From Ramlibacter sp. (lineage in GTDB: Bacteria > Pseudomonadota > Gammaproteobacteria > Burkholderiales > Burkholderiaceae_C), in assembly GCA_016713005.1 (NCBI GenBank), contig JADJPY010000003.1:310001-374000 (forward strand): 64,000 nucleotides of DNA. The letters are read 5' to 3'. Under the pieces are notes generated by a model. It was given only the letters and a program-made list of their open reading frames with translations. It did not search any database and was not told the origin of the DNA. This document shows positions 51,442 to 59,644 of the stretch, in pieces; the stretch's first letter is position 1; each line of letters begins with the position of its first letter. The translations under genes were made by a program, and so were the position numbers.

Positions 51442-52383
51442 ATGACTTCGCTGAACTCGCCTTTGCACCCCAAGGCCTTGCGTTACCTGGCCGCTGTGGC
51501 GCAGCTCGGGTCGGTGCAGGCGGCTGCGCGCGAAGTGTCGATTTCGGCGTCGGCCATTGACCGCCAGATCCTGCTGCTGGAAGAAGACCTGGGCGTGCCC
51601 CTGTTCGAGCGGCTGCCGCGCGGCATGCGGTTGACAGCGGCCGGCGAACTGCTGCTGGCGCTGTCGCAGCGCTGGAAGACCGATCTGAACCGCACGATGT
51701 CCGACGTCAAGCAGTTGCAGGGCGTCAGCCAGGGGCAACTCCGCTTGGCGGCCATGGACAGCCACGCAAACGGCTTTCTGCCGGGCTTCATCCACCGCGT
51801 GGCGCACGAGCACCCGGGAATCGTCCTGGAAGTGGATATCGTCAACACCGATGAGGCTGTGCGCTGCCTCACCGACGGTGCGGTCGACCTGGCCATTGCC
51901 TTCAACCTCAAGCCCCAGCGCGAACTTCACCTGGTCTGGTCGGCCGACCTGCCGCTGGGTTGCGTGGTGGCCACCGGGCATGCGCTGGCTGCGTGCGGGC
52001 AGGTCAGCTTCAAGGAGGTCGCCGCCTGGCCCCTGGCGGTGCAAAGCCACGCGCTGGTCATCCGCCGTTATCTGGAACGCCGCCACAGCTGGCTGCTGCA
52101 GGAGGCCCGCCCGCCACTTGTGACCAATTCGCTGCAGCTCGTCAAGAGCCTGGTCAAGAGCGGCAGCCATCTAGCGCTGACCTCCGAACTGGACGCCGGC
52201 CCGGAGATTCTGGACGGCAGCGTGCGCTTCATTCCCCTGAGCGACAGGAACGCCCAGCCCCAGACCATCGGGGTGGCCATGAGCGCCAGCCGCTCCAGCC
52301 CGCGCATCGGCCGCATTGTGGCCGACATGCTGGCCGAGCATGTGGCAACGTATCTGGCCAGCGTGCGTCAGGTCGGGGGCTGA
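51442..52383 (+). CDS. LysR-family transcription regulator
   Basis: A 313-residue LysR protein. The HTH is HPKALRYLAAVAQLGSVQAA, AREVSISASAIDRQILLLEE, followed by the effector domain (GQLRLAAMDSHANGFLPGFI). The ATG at 51442 is used; the longer open frame crosses the divergent promoter. It probably regulates the UraD-like/Bug/HIU-like group. Confidence 0.9.
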   Translation: MTSLNSPLHPKALRYLAAVAQLGSVQAAAREVSISASAIDRQILLLEEDLGVPLFERLPRGMRLTAAGELLLALSQRWKTDLNRTMSDVKQLQGVSQGQLRLAAMDSHANGFLPGFIHRVAHEHPGIVLEVDIVNTDEAVRCLTDGAVDLAIAFNLKPQRELHLVWSADLPLGCVVATGHALAACGQVSFKEVAAWPLAVQSHALVIRRYLERRHSWLLQEARPPLVTNSLQLVKSLVKSGSHLALTSELDAGPEILDGSVRFIPLSDRNAQPQTIGVAMSASRSSPRIGRIVADMLAEHVATYLASVRQVGG

Positions 52384-52436
52384 AGCGAGAGGTCGCCCTT
52401 CGAATCTGGTCAGTGCCGTCCGGGGAGAATTCGGGC

Positions 52437-52495
52437 GCTATCTATTTCGTAGCAGATGAAGAAGTATCCATGAGGGCTGTAGACCGATATGGTCT
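52437..52495 (+). repeat. Dispersed short repeat, copy H (degenerate)
   Basis: GCTAT-CTATTTC-GTAGC, then a diverged spacer, ATGAGGGCTGTAGACC and ATATGG. The stem and the GGGCT core are kept, but the G-run is shorter. It lies just 3' of the LysR gene and 6 bp from the thioesterase remnant. Confidence 0.6.
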
Positions 52496-52500
52496 GAAAA

Positions 52501-52712
52501 CTACTCGCACAGGGCACGAATGTCCGGCGGAATCGGCAGCGCGCGGATGGCGGTGCCGCCGCCGTCGCGCCGCGCCGCAAAAATGCGCACCTCGTCGCAT
52601 TCCATGATCAGGTCGTCACCACGCTGGATGCGGTAGCGCTGCACAAAGTTTTTGGCGCGAGGCCGCGTCGATCCAGGGAAAGATGTTGGGGAACCACACG
52701 ATGCGCGCCGGG
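52501..52712 (-). pseudogene. Remnant of a 4-hydroxybenzoyl-CoA thioesterase-like gene
   Basis: Two pieces of the thioesterase at 48862-49305 are recognisable. ARIVWFPNIFPWIDAAS is near the left-hand end of the coding order and NFVQRYRIQRGDDLIMECDE through RIFAARRDGGGTAIRALPIP is the C-terminal part. The middle of the protein (the segment after DAASR through the strand before GKSFVQ) and the N-terminus are missing, and the pieces are in different frames. The break point shows GCGC at both deletion ends in the intact paralog, fitting a microhomology deletion. Confidence 0.85.
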
Positions 52713-52714
52713 CC

Positions 52715-52743
52715 GCCCCGGGGCGCGAAGGCCCCCCGGGGGC
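52715..52743. terminator. GC-rich hairpins 3' of the Bug gene
   Basis: GCCCCGGGGC (52715-52724) and GCCCCCCGGGGGC (52731-52743) form two adjacent stems about 40 bp past the stop of the Bug gene, which is read leftward. There is no clear T-run, so they may be an RNA-stabilising or weak terminating structure. Confidence 0.45.
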
Positions 52744-52780
52744 AAAGAGCCACACGAAGCGGGCGAACGTGGGGGCTATC

Positions 52781-53791
52781 TCAGTCGCCCGAGATCTTGC
52801 GTTCGCGGATGATGGCGCCGAAGCGCTTTGAATCTTCCGTGGCCTTGGCCGCAAACTCGGCCGGCGTGAGCGGCAGCGCCTCGCCGCCCAGCGCGGTGAT
52901 GCGGTCCTTCACTGGCTGCGTGCCCAGGATTCGGTTGATCTCGCGGTTCAGCCGCGCCACCACGTCGGCTGGCGTGCCGGCTGGCGCGTAGAAGCCGAAC
53001 ACGGTGTCGGCGTCAAACCCTTTGAGGCCGGCTTCGTCCATCGTCGGCACGTCGGGGAACAGCGACGAGCGCTTGGGGCTGCCCACCGCCAGCAGCTTGA
53101 GCCGGCCGGCGCGCACCTGCTGCAGGCCGATGCCCGGGTCAAAGTAAAAGTCCAGCTGGCCGGCCAGCAGGTCCTGCAGGGCCGGTGCCGCGCCCCGGTA
53201 GGGCACATGGACCGAGAACACGCCAGCCTGTGACTTCATCATTTCGGCCGCCAGGTGGGGCGAGCTGCCGTTGCCCGGCGAACCGAAGGAGGTCTTGCCC
53301 GGGTTGGCCTTGAGGTAGGCCAGAAACTCGCGGATGTTGTTGGGCGGCAGGCTGGGCTTGGCCACCAGGTACACCAGTACGCGCGCGGCCGAGGCCACGG
53401 GCACGATGTCCTTGGCCGGGTCAAACGGCATGCGCGGGTAGATGTGCGGGTTGACTGACACCGTGCCGCCGGAGCTCATCAGCAGGGTGTAGCCGTCGGC
53501 GGGCGAGCGGGCGACGAATTCGCCGGCAATGTTGCCATTGGCACCTGCTCGGTTTTCCACCACCACCGGCTGGCCCAGCGCTTCCTGCAGCGGCTGTGCC
53601 ACAACGCGTGCAATCTGGTCGGCTGCGCCACCTGGCGGAAAGCTCACGATCACGCGCACCGGCTTGGTGGGCCAGGCTGCTGCCGCTTGCGCCGACGCGG
53701 AAGTGTGCACGGCGGATGCTGCAGCCAATGTGGCCAGCGCCGCCAGTGCAGTGAACGCCTTGCGGCGCGACGGGGTGGATGGTGATGTCAT
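52781..53791 (-). CDS. Bug-family (TctC-like) periplasmic binding protein
   Basis: A 336-residue protein with a signal-like leader (TLAAASAVHTSASAQA end). Mature features are VIVSFPPGGAADQIARVVAQ, NRAGANGNIAGEFVARSPAD and GSPGNGSSPHLAAEMMK. It is the gene after iorB in the leftward group, 42 bp away, so its ligand may be an aryl or keto acid feeding IorAB; this is inference. Confidence 0.9.
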   Translation of the reverse strand: MTSPSTPSRRKAFTALAALATLAAASAVHTSASAQAAAAWPTKPVRVIVSFPPGGAADQIARVVAQPLQEALGQPVVVENRAGANGNIAGEFVARSPADGYTLLMSSGGTVSVNPHIYPRMPFDPAKDIVPVASAARVLVYLVAKPSLPPNNIREFLAYLKANPGKTSFGSPGNGSSPHLAAEMMKSQAGVFSVHVPYRGAAPALQDLLAGQLDFYFDPGIGLQQVRAGRLKLLAVGSPKRSSLFPDVPTMDEAGLKGFDADTVFGFYAPAGTPADVVARLNREINRILGTQPVKDRITALGGEALPLTPAEFAAKATEDSKRFGAIIRERKISGD

Positions 53792-53833
53792 GGGCGTCTC
53801 CTTCTCTTGCGGGATTCCGGGGTGATTCTCGGT

Positions 53834-55414
53834 TCAGGCCTTGCGCGGCTGGCGCATCCATCTTATGGGCTGGGCCTTGACGGGGCGTGCCGGGGCGCCG
53901 TGGCTCGTGAGCGCAGCGTCCAGGGCTTTGCCGGCATCGTCGGCCAGCGCGGCTTCGCGCGCGGCAGCGACGGCACGGGAGGCTGCCGCGGCATCGGTGC
54001 CGTGGGCCAGGTGGTCCAGCACGTGCAGCAGGTTGTCCTTGCCGCGCTCATTGGTTGCGCCGTACCCCTTGATCAGACGGCCGCACAGGGCGATGTCATG
54101 GCCCAGCTGCCAATGGCGCTGCGTGCCCTGCACCACGCCGTCCAGCCAGCGCTCGATCATCTGCTGCTCGTTTGCGTAGCGGCTGCCACGCACGCGCAGC
54201 CACCTGAGGCTGGCCAGCGTGCGCAGCGCCAGCATGCCGCCAACAGAATGGCTGCCGACCTTGAGCGGCAGCGCCCAGGGGGCCTTGCCTGCGGCGGTGC
54301 GGCGCCGGTCCCACGCCAGCACGCGGTCGGCCAGCGCCAGCGGCAGCAGCGCGGCAAACTCGGGCGCACCGGGCTTGAAGTGGTCATAGACCTTGAGCAG
54401 GTCATCGTCCTGCGCTTTCACCTCGCCCCTGACGCGCCGCCACCGGCTGGCGCGGCTCTTGAGATCGGCCACGCGCACGATGTCGTCAAACGCCATCCAC
54501 AGCGCCAGCCAGCGCGCCATTTCGCACGTGGTGGCGAAGTTGCTGTCGCCCGCCGAATCGGCGGTGCGCTCTGCCTGCAGCACCCGTGTCAAGCGCTGCA
54601 GATACAGCGAGGCATACGCAGGGCCCTGGTAGTCCAGAAGGCGCGCGTGGCCCAGGGCGATCATGGGGTGCGTCGCTGCAGGGAATTTGGAAGTCAAATC
54701 GGCCTCCAGGCCCCTTGCATGCTTGTTGATCCGCTCCTGATTTGATAGCAATTCTTCGACAAGAACTGTTTGCGCGACGCCCGCGTGTGCCTGGTCGAAC
54801 GCGCGGGCAAAGCCGCGCAGGCTCGCCTCGGTGGCGGCGCCGGCACCGCCGCGACGCACCACCGCCTCATACGCCTCCCGCGGGAACGGGAACAGCCCGC
54901 CACCCGCCACGGCGCCCAGCATCACCGCGCTGACCACGGTGCCGCACTCGCGTGCCATGGCCACCATGTCAAACACCTGGGCGCTGTGGCTGTGCGCGCG
55001 CACCACACCCAGCAGGCTGGCGCTGTCGGCGCGGCCGTCGCCCAGCTGCATGCGCTCCTGCGTGGTCAGCGTGCGGCTGGACGAGGTGATCACCCGCGTG
55101 CGCTGCGGCGTGGCCATGCCGTTGCTGACCTGGCGCACGGTTTCAAGCAGCTCCGACGAGACGATGGCGTCCAGCGCGCCGGGCACCGGGTTCAGGCTGA
55201 ACACCGGCCGCTTGCCACCCAGCTGCGTCAGAGGCACCGGGAACACTTCGATGTAGTAGGTGGTGGCGCCGGTGCGTTGCGCCACGCCGGGAATGGACGT
55301 GGCCTGTGCGGCGTATCCCGCATGGCGCGCCGTGTCGATCAGCCATTCGGTGAGCACGCCGCCGCCTTCGCCGCCCAGGGCGCACACCAGCAGGGAGATG
55401 GGTTGTGGAGTCAT
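53834..55414 (-). CDS. iorB: Indolepyruvate oxidoreductase beta-like subunit
   Basis: A 526-residue subunit of a 2-oxoacid:ferredoxin oxidoreductase. The N-terminal gamma-type part has VCALGGEGGGVLTEWLIDTA and SIPGVAQRTGATTYYIEVFP. A long C-terminal extension of about 300 residues (a DUF6537-like region) follows, as in the longer betaproteobacterial form. Residues about 222-243 are encoded by repeat copy I, in frame (ELLSNQERINKHARGLEADL). It is 4 bp downstream of iorA. Confidence 0.9.
   Translation of the reverse strand: MTPQPISLLVCALGGEGGGVLTEWLIDTARHAGYAAQATSIPGVAQRTGATTYYIEVFPVPLTQLGGKRPVFSLNPVPGALDAIVSSELLETVRQVSNGMATPQRTRVITSSSRTLTTQERMQLGDGRADSASLLGVVRAHSHSAQVFDMVAMARECGTVVSAVMLGAVAGGGLFPFPREAYEAVVRRGGAGAATEASLRGFARAFDQAHAGVAQTVLVEELLSNQERINKHARGLEADLTSKFPAATHPMIALGHARLLDYQGPAYASLYLQRLTRVLQAERTADSAGDSNFATTCEMARWLALWMAFDDIVRVADLKSRASRWRRVRGEVKAQDDDLLKVYDHFKPGAPEFAALLPLALADRVLAWDRRRTAAGKAPWALPLKVGSHSVGGMLALRTLASLRWLRVRGSRYANEQQMIERWLDGVVQGTQRHWQLGHDIALCGRLIKGYGATNERGKDNLLHVLDHLAHGTDAAAASRAVAAAREAALADDAGKALDAALTSHGAPARPVKAQPIRWMRQPRKA
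54683..54749 (-). repeat. Dispersed short repeat, copy I, inside iorB
   Basis: On the minus strand: GCTAT-CAAATCAGGAGC, GGATCAACAAG, a GGCCTGGAGGCC core and GATTTGAC. The right stem arm and the G-run are altered, which keeps the iorB frame open. It is read in a different frame from copies F and G. Confidence 0.72.
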
Positions 55415-55418
55415 TGCG

Positions 55419-57572
55419 TCATGCCGGCTGCAGTGCGCGCACCAACGTGCTGCGCAAGGAGTGGAACAGGCGTTCGTGCCACTTCGGGTTCTGGATCACT
55501 TCGGCGCGGTAGAAGCTGGGGCACAGTGTGGCGGCATGGGCGTTCGCGCCGCACAGGCCGCAGCCCACGCAACCGTCGATCACGGTGGCCACGGGGTCGA
55601 CTTTCAGCGGATCGGGGTTGTCCTTGAGCGTGAGCGTGGGGCAGCCCGACAGGCGGATGCAGGCGTGGTCGCCATTGCACACGTCCTCGTCCACGCCATA
55701 CTTCACGCGGACCACGCGCTGTCCTTTCTTCAGCAGGCTGGCGATCCAGGGCTTGATGCGGCGTTGCCGCTCCAGCTGGCATTCGCCTTCGGCCACGATC
55801 ACCTTCAGGCCATTGAAGTCGCTGGTGAAGGCGTCTTTCAGCGTGGCGCGCATCTGCGCGACCTCGTACGTGTGCACGGTGCGCATCCATTTGACGCCCA
55901 GGCCCTGCAGCGTGGATTCAATCGTCTGGTTGGTGTGCACCTGGCTGAGCTGTTTGTCCACTGCGCCGGTGCGCGCAATCTCATCAGGAGTGGAGATGAT
56001 GTCCTGCGTGCCGGTGGCCGAGGTGTAGCCGTTCTTGAAGATCAGCAGCACCGCGTCGTCGCCGTTGAACAGCGCGCTCTGCACGCCGGTGAGCAGGCCG
56101 TTGTGCCAGAAGCCGCCGTCGCCCATGATGGCGATGGAGCGCCGCTGCATCATGGGTGACACGCCGGCGCGGCTCGCCAGGCTCATGCCGTAGCCCAGGA
56201 TGCTGTGGCCCATGGAAAACGGCTCGAAGGTGCCGAAGGCATGGCAGCCGATGTCGCCTGCGATGTGCACCTCGCCCACATCCTGCTGCGCGAGCTTGAG
56301 CGCCGAGAACACCGGCCGCTCGGGGCAGCCGATGCAAAAGCCCGGGGGCCGCGCAGGCAGGGCACGGTCGAGCTGCGCGGCGATGGCAGCTCGGCGCTCG
56401 CGGTTGCCATCGAGCCAGACGCGCGCTTCGCGGGTGGCGGCGCCGGCCAGGTACTTTTCGGCGAAGGTGGTGAGTCCGCCCGCCAGCACCTCCACGCTGT
56501 ACTCGCCTGCTGCGGGCAGCAGGTCCTTGCCGTGCAGCGGCGTCTGGATGTCGCGGCGGCGCAGCAGGGTGGCGATTTCCTGCTCGATGTACTCGGGCTG
56601 GCCTTCTTCGACCATCAGCACCGCGCGCTTGCCGATGCAGAAGTCGGACACCTGTTCGGGCACCAGCGGGTAGGTGACGTTGAGCACCAGCAGCGGGATG
56701 TCGCTCTGGCCAAACGCATCGGCCAGGCCCAGTTGCTGCAGGCTGCGGATCAGCGAGTTGTACAGCCCGCCCTGCACGATGATGCCCAGATCGGCATGCT
56801 TGCCGGGCATGAGTTCGTTCAGGCCCTGCTCGCTGATGTAGTGGCGCGCAGCCGGGATGCGCTGTTCGCCCTTGAGCTTTTCGTGGCGGAAGGTCACCGG
56901 CGGGTGGGCCAGGCGCATGTAGTCAAAGCCGGCCGGATCGCTCATCAGCGCGCGGGTGGAGATGGCCGGCGACAGGTTGTCCCGCGTCTGGAAGCTGCCG
57001 CGCACATGGCAGGCCCGGATGCGCAGCTCCAGGATCACGGGCATGTTCGACGCTTCGGACAGACGAAAGCCATGTTCGACCATGCGCACCATCTGCGGCA
57101 GGTCGGGTCGCGGGTCCAGCAGGCACAGGCTGCTCTTGAGCGCATAGGCGTGGGTGCGCTCCTGGATCACCGAGGCGCCCTCGCCATAGTCCTCGCCCAC
57201 CACGATCAGCGCGCCGCCCACCACGCCGGGCGATGCCAGGTTGCTCAGCGCGTCGGAGGCGACATTGGTGCCGACAATGCTTTTCCAGGTGACCGCGCCA
57301 CGCAGCGGGTAATGGATGGACGCGCCCAGCATGGCCGCGGCTGACGCTTCATTGGAGCAGGCCTCCACGTGCACACCCAGTTCGTCCATATAAGGCTTGG
57401 CCTGGACCATCACGTCCAGCAGGTGTGACACCGGCGCGCCCTGGTAGCCGCCCACATAGGCCACGCCCGACTGCAGCAGGGCCTTGGTGATGGCGAGGAT
57501 GCCCTCGCCATGGAAGGTGTCACCCGCGCCCAGGCGCAGCGACTCGATCTCCTTGCTGAATGAAACTTCCAA
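55419..57572 (-). CDS. iorA: Indolepyruvate oxidoreductase alpha-like subunit
   Basis: A 717-residue TPP-dependent subunit oxidising aryl pyruvates to acyl-CoA with ferredoxin. The N-terminal pyrimidine-binding part has VEACSNEASAAAMLGASIHY and SIVGTNVASDALSNLASPGV. The TPP site is IMGDGGFWHNGLLTGVQSAL. C-terminal clusters lie in DVCNGDHACIRLSGCPTLTL and CVGCGLCGANAHAATLCPSF; the first has only three visible Cys. It is the first gene of the leftward group, divergent from a LysR gene. Confidence 0.93.
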   Translation of the reverse strand: MEVSFSKEIESLRLGAGDTFHGEGILAITKALLQSGVAYVGGYQGAPVSHLLDVMVQAKPYMDELGVHVEACSNEASAAAMLGASIHYPLRGAVTWKSIVGTNVASDALSNLASPGVVGGALIVVGEDYGEGASVIQERTHAYALKSSLCLLDPRPDLPQMVRMVEHGFRLSEASNMPVILELRIRACHVRGSFQTRDNLSPAISTRALMSDPAGFDYMRLAHPPVTFRHEKLKGEQRIPAARHYISEQGLNELMPGKHADLGIIVQGGLYNSLIRSLQQLGLADAFGQSDIPLLVLNVTYPLVPEQVSDFCIGKRAVLMVEEGQPEYIEQEIATLLRRRDIQTPLHGKDLLPAAGEYSVEVLAGGLTTFAEKYLAGAATREARVWLDGNRERRAAIAAQLDRALPARPPGFCIGCPERPVFSALKLAQQDVGEVHIAGDIGCHAFGTFEPFSMGHSILGYGMSLASRAGVSPMMQRRSIAIMGDGGFWHNGLLTGVQSALFNGDDAVLLIFKNGYTSATGTQDIISTPDEIARTGAVDKQLSQVHTNQTIESTLQGLGVKWMRTVHTYEVAQMRATLKDAFTSDFNGLKVIVAEGECQLERQRRIKPWIASLLKKGQRVVRVKYGVDEDVCNGDHACIRLSGCPTLTLKDNPDPLKVDPVATVIDGCVGCGLCGANAHAATLCPSFYRAEVIQNPKWHERLFHSLRSTLVRALQPA

Positions 57573-57655
57573 TCGCCGTCTCCTGAAGCTGCGTCAGTGT
57601 GGCCGTCACGGTCTCATAAATCAATAAAATAATCAAACTAAGTAATATTCACTCA
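57573..57655. promoter_or_regulatory. AT-rich divergent promoter of iorA and the LysR gene
   Basis: The 83-bp gap is markedly AT-rich in its right half (57618-57655, with TAAATCAATAAAATAATC), unlike the neighbouring coding DNA. It should hold the promoters of both divergent genes and the LysR site, but no unambiguous T-N11-A element was picked. Confidence 0.5.
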
Positions 57656-58555
57656 ATGCATATCAAGGACATTGACCTCAACTTGCTGCGGCTGTTTGAC
57701 GCGGTGTATCGCCTGCGCAGCGTCAGCCGCGCGGCCGAAGCGATGGACCTGACCCAGCCCGCTGCCAGCCAGGGTCTGACGCGCCTGCGGGCGTTGCTCG
57801 GGGACCCGCTGTTCATGCGCGCCAGTGGAGGCGTGCGGCCCACGCCGCGTGCCATGCGGCTGGCCGAGCCGGTGCGCCAGGCGCTGGCGGTGCTGGAGGA
57901 GGCGCTGGGCGAGTCGGCGGGGTTTGACCCGCGCCAGTCGCGCCGCAGCTTTCGCATCCACATGAGCGACATTGGCGAGGGCCGTTTCCTGCCTGAGCTG
58001 ATGAAATTGTTGCGCGAGCAGGCGCCGGGCGTGCAGATCGAGACACTGCCTCTGCCGCGGGCGTCCATCAACGATGCGCTGGACAGCGGGCAGATCGACT
58101 TTGCGTTTGGTTTCCTGCCGATGGTCAAGGAGTCACAGCGCGTGCAGTTGCTCAAGGACCGCTACATCGTGATGCTGCGCGCGGGTCACCCGTTTGTGCG
58201 CCTGCGCGGTCACAAGCGTGCCGGGGCACTCACAGAGGCGCTGCAGCAGCTGGAGTTCGTCTGTGTGCGCACCCATGCCGATACGCTGCGCACGCTGCAG
58301 CAGCTGCGTCTGCAGGACCGTGTGCGCCTGACCACCGAGCACTTCATGGTGCTGCCGTCCATCGTGCAGGCGACCGATCTGGCTGTGGTGATGCCGCGCA
58401 CCATCGCGCTGGGCTTTGCGGGTGGTTACGCCATCGTCGAGCCCGCATTTGCGCTGCGCGATTTCGCTGTGTCGCTGCACTGGAGCCGCCGTTTCGAGGC
58501 CGACCCCGGCAACCAGTGGCTGCGCGCGCAGATCGTTCGCCTGTTCCGGGCATGA
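57656..58555 (+). CDS. LysR-family transcription regulator
   Basis: A 299-residue regulator. The HTH is LNLLRLFDAVYRLRSVSRAA, AEAMDLTQPAASQGLTRLRA, followed by the usual DPLFMRASGGVRPTPRAMRL. The effector domain resembles the NahR/NodD-type group. It is divergent from iorAB and directly precedes a Bug gene, so it may control both. Confidence 0.91.
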   Translation: MHIKDIDLNLLRLFDAVYRLRSVSRAAEAMDLTQPAASQGLTRLRALLGDPLFMRASGGVRPTPRAMRLAEPVRQALAVLEEALGESAGFDPRQSRRSFRIHMSDIGEGRFLPELMKLLREQAPGVQIETLPLPRASINDALDSGQIDFAFGFLPMVKESQRVQLLKDRYIVMLRAGHPFVRLRGHKRAGALTEALQQLEFVCVRTHADTLRTLQQLRLQDRVRLTTEHFMVLPSIVQATDLAVVMPRTIALGFAGGYAIVEPAFALRDFAVSLHWSRRFEADPGNQWLRAQIVRLFRA

Positions 58556-58632
58556 CCCGCATTGGCCCCCGCTCTGGTTGCGGGCCGCGCGATTCGACAC
58601 AATGGGGGTCCCGAGAATCCAGGAGACCACCC

Positions 58633-59604
58633 ATGAACCGCCGCGAACTGCTGGGCACCCTGGCTGCACTGGCCGCCGCTTCTCCCGGGCTGCACGCCCA
58701 GACGGCCTACCCGAACAAGGCCATCCGCTACATCGTGCCGGTGGCGGCAGGCGGCGGAAGCGACATGGTGGGCCGCACGGTCACCGAGCGCTGGGGCAAG
58801 TTGCTCGGTCAGACCTTTGTGGTGGACAACCAGGGCGGAGGCGGTGGCGTCATTGCCTGTCAGAGCACCATGCGGGCAGCGCCCGACGGCTACACCCTGC
58901 TGCAGGGCTATGTGGCCACCCATGGCACCAGTCCCGCCACGCGCAGGCTGCCCTATGACGCCGTAAAGGATTTCACCCCCGTGGGCATGATCGGCGCCAC
59001 GCCCAACGTACTGGTCGTCAACACCAATCTGCCTGTGACCAACGTGGCCGAGTTTGTCGCGTACGTCAAAAAGAATCCGGGCAAACTCAGTTACGGCTCG
59101 GCCGGGCAGGGATCGCTCACGCACCTGACCATGGAACTGTTCAAGCAGCAGATCAACTCGTTCATGGTCCACATCCCCTACCGCGGCATTGCGCCTGCGT
59201 TCACCGACCTGATGGGCGGGCAGACGCAGGCCATGTTCCCCGGTCTGGCCGCCGCCACGCCGCACATCCGCTCGGGCCGGGTCAGGCCACTGGCTGTCAC
59301 CGGCCTCGCGCGTCACCCGCAGTACAAGGATTTGCCCACGCTGGACGAAGCGGGCTTCAAGGGCTTTGACGCGCAGCAGTGGTATGGCGTGGTCGGTCCC
59401 GCCGGCATGCCCGCGGCCGTGGTGAAGCAGCTCAACGACACGCTGGCCACGGTTCTGCGCGCACCGGACCTGCGCGAGAAGCTGTCCATCGAGGCCATCG
59501 AGCCGATCGTGATGTCGCCCGAACAACTGGGTGACTTCATCAAGACCGACATTGCACGCTGGACCGCGTTGGCCCGTGCCCGCAACATCCAGCTTGAGAG
59601 CTGA
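58633..59604 (+). CDS. Bug-family (TctC-like) periplasmic binding protein
   Basis: A 323-residue protein with a leader MNRRELLGTLAALAAASPGL. Features are VPVAAGGGSDMVGRTVTERW, GGGGVIACQSTMRAAPDGYT and GSAGQGSLTHLTMELFKQQI. It is 77 bp after the LysR gene and 40 bp before the MmgE/PrpD gene, so it may deliver that enzyme's substrate. Confidence 0.9.
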   Translation: MNRRELLGTLAALAAASPGLHAQTAYPNKAIRYIVPVAAGGGSDMVGRTVTERWGKLLGQTFVVDNQGGGGGVIACQSTMRAAPDGYTLLQGYVATHGTSPATRRLPYDAVKDFTPVGMIGATPNVLVVNTNLPVTNVAEFVAYVKKNPGKLSYGSAGQGSLTHLTMELFKQQINSFMVHIPYRGIAPAFTDLMGGQTQAMFPGLAAATPHIRSGRVRPLAVTGLARHPQYKDLPTLDEAGFKGFDAQQWYGVVGPAGMPAAVVKQLNDTLATVLRAPDLREKLSIEAIEPIVMSPEQLGDFIKTDIARWTALARARNIQLES

Positions 59605-59644
59605 TCGTTTTTTTAACCTCCCGTTTCACACTGCTGTTTTTCTC

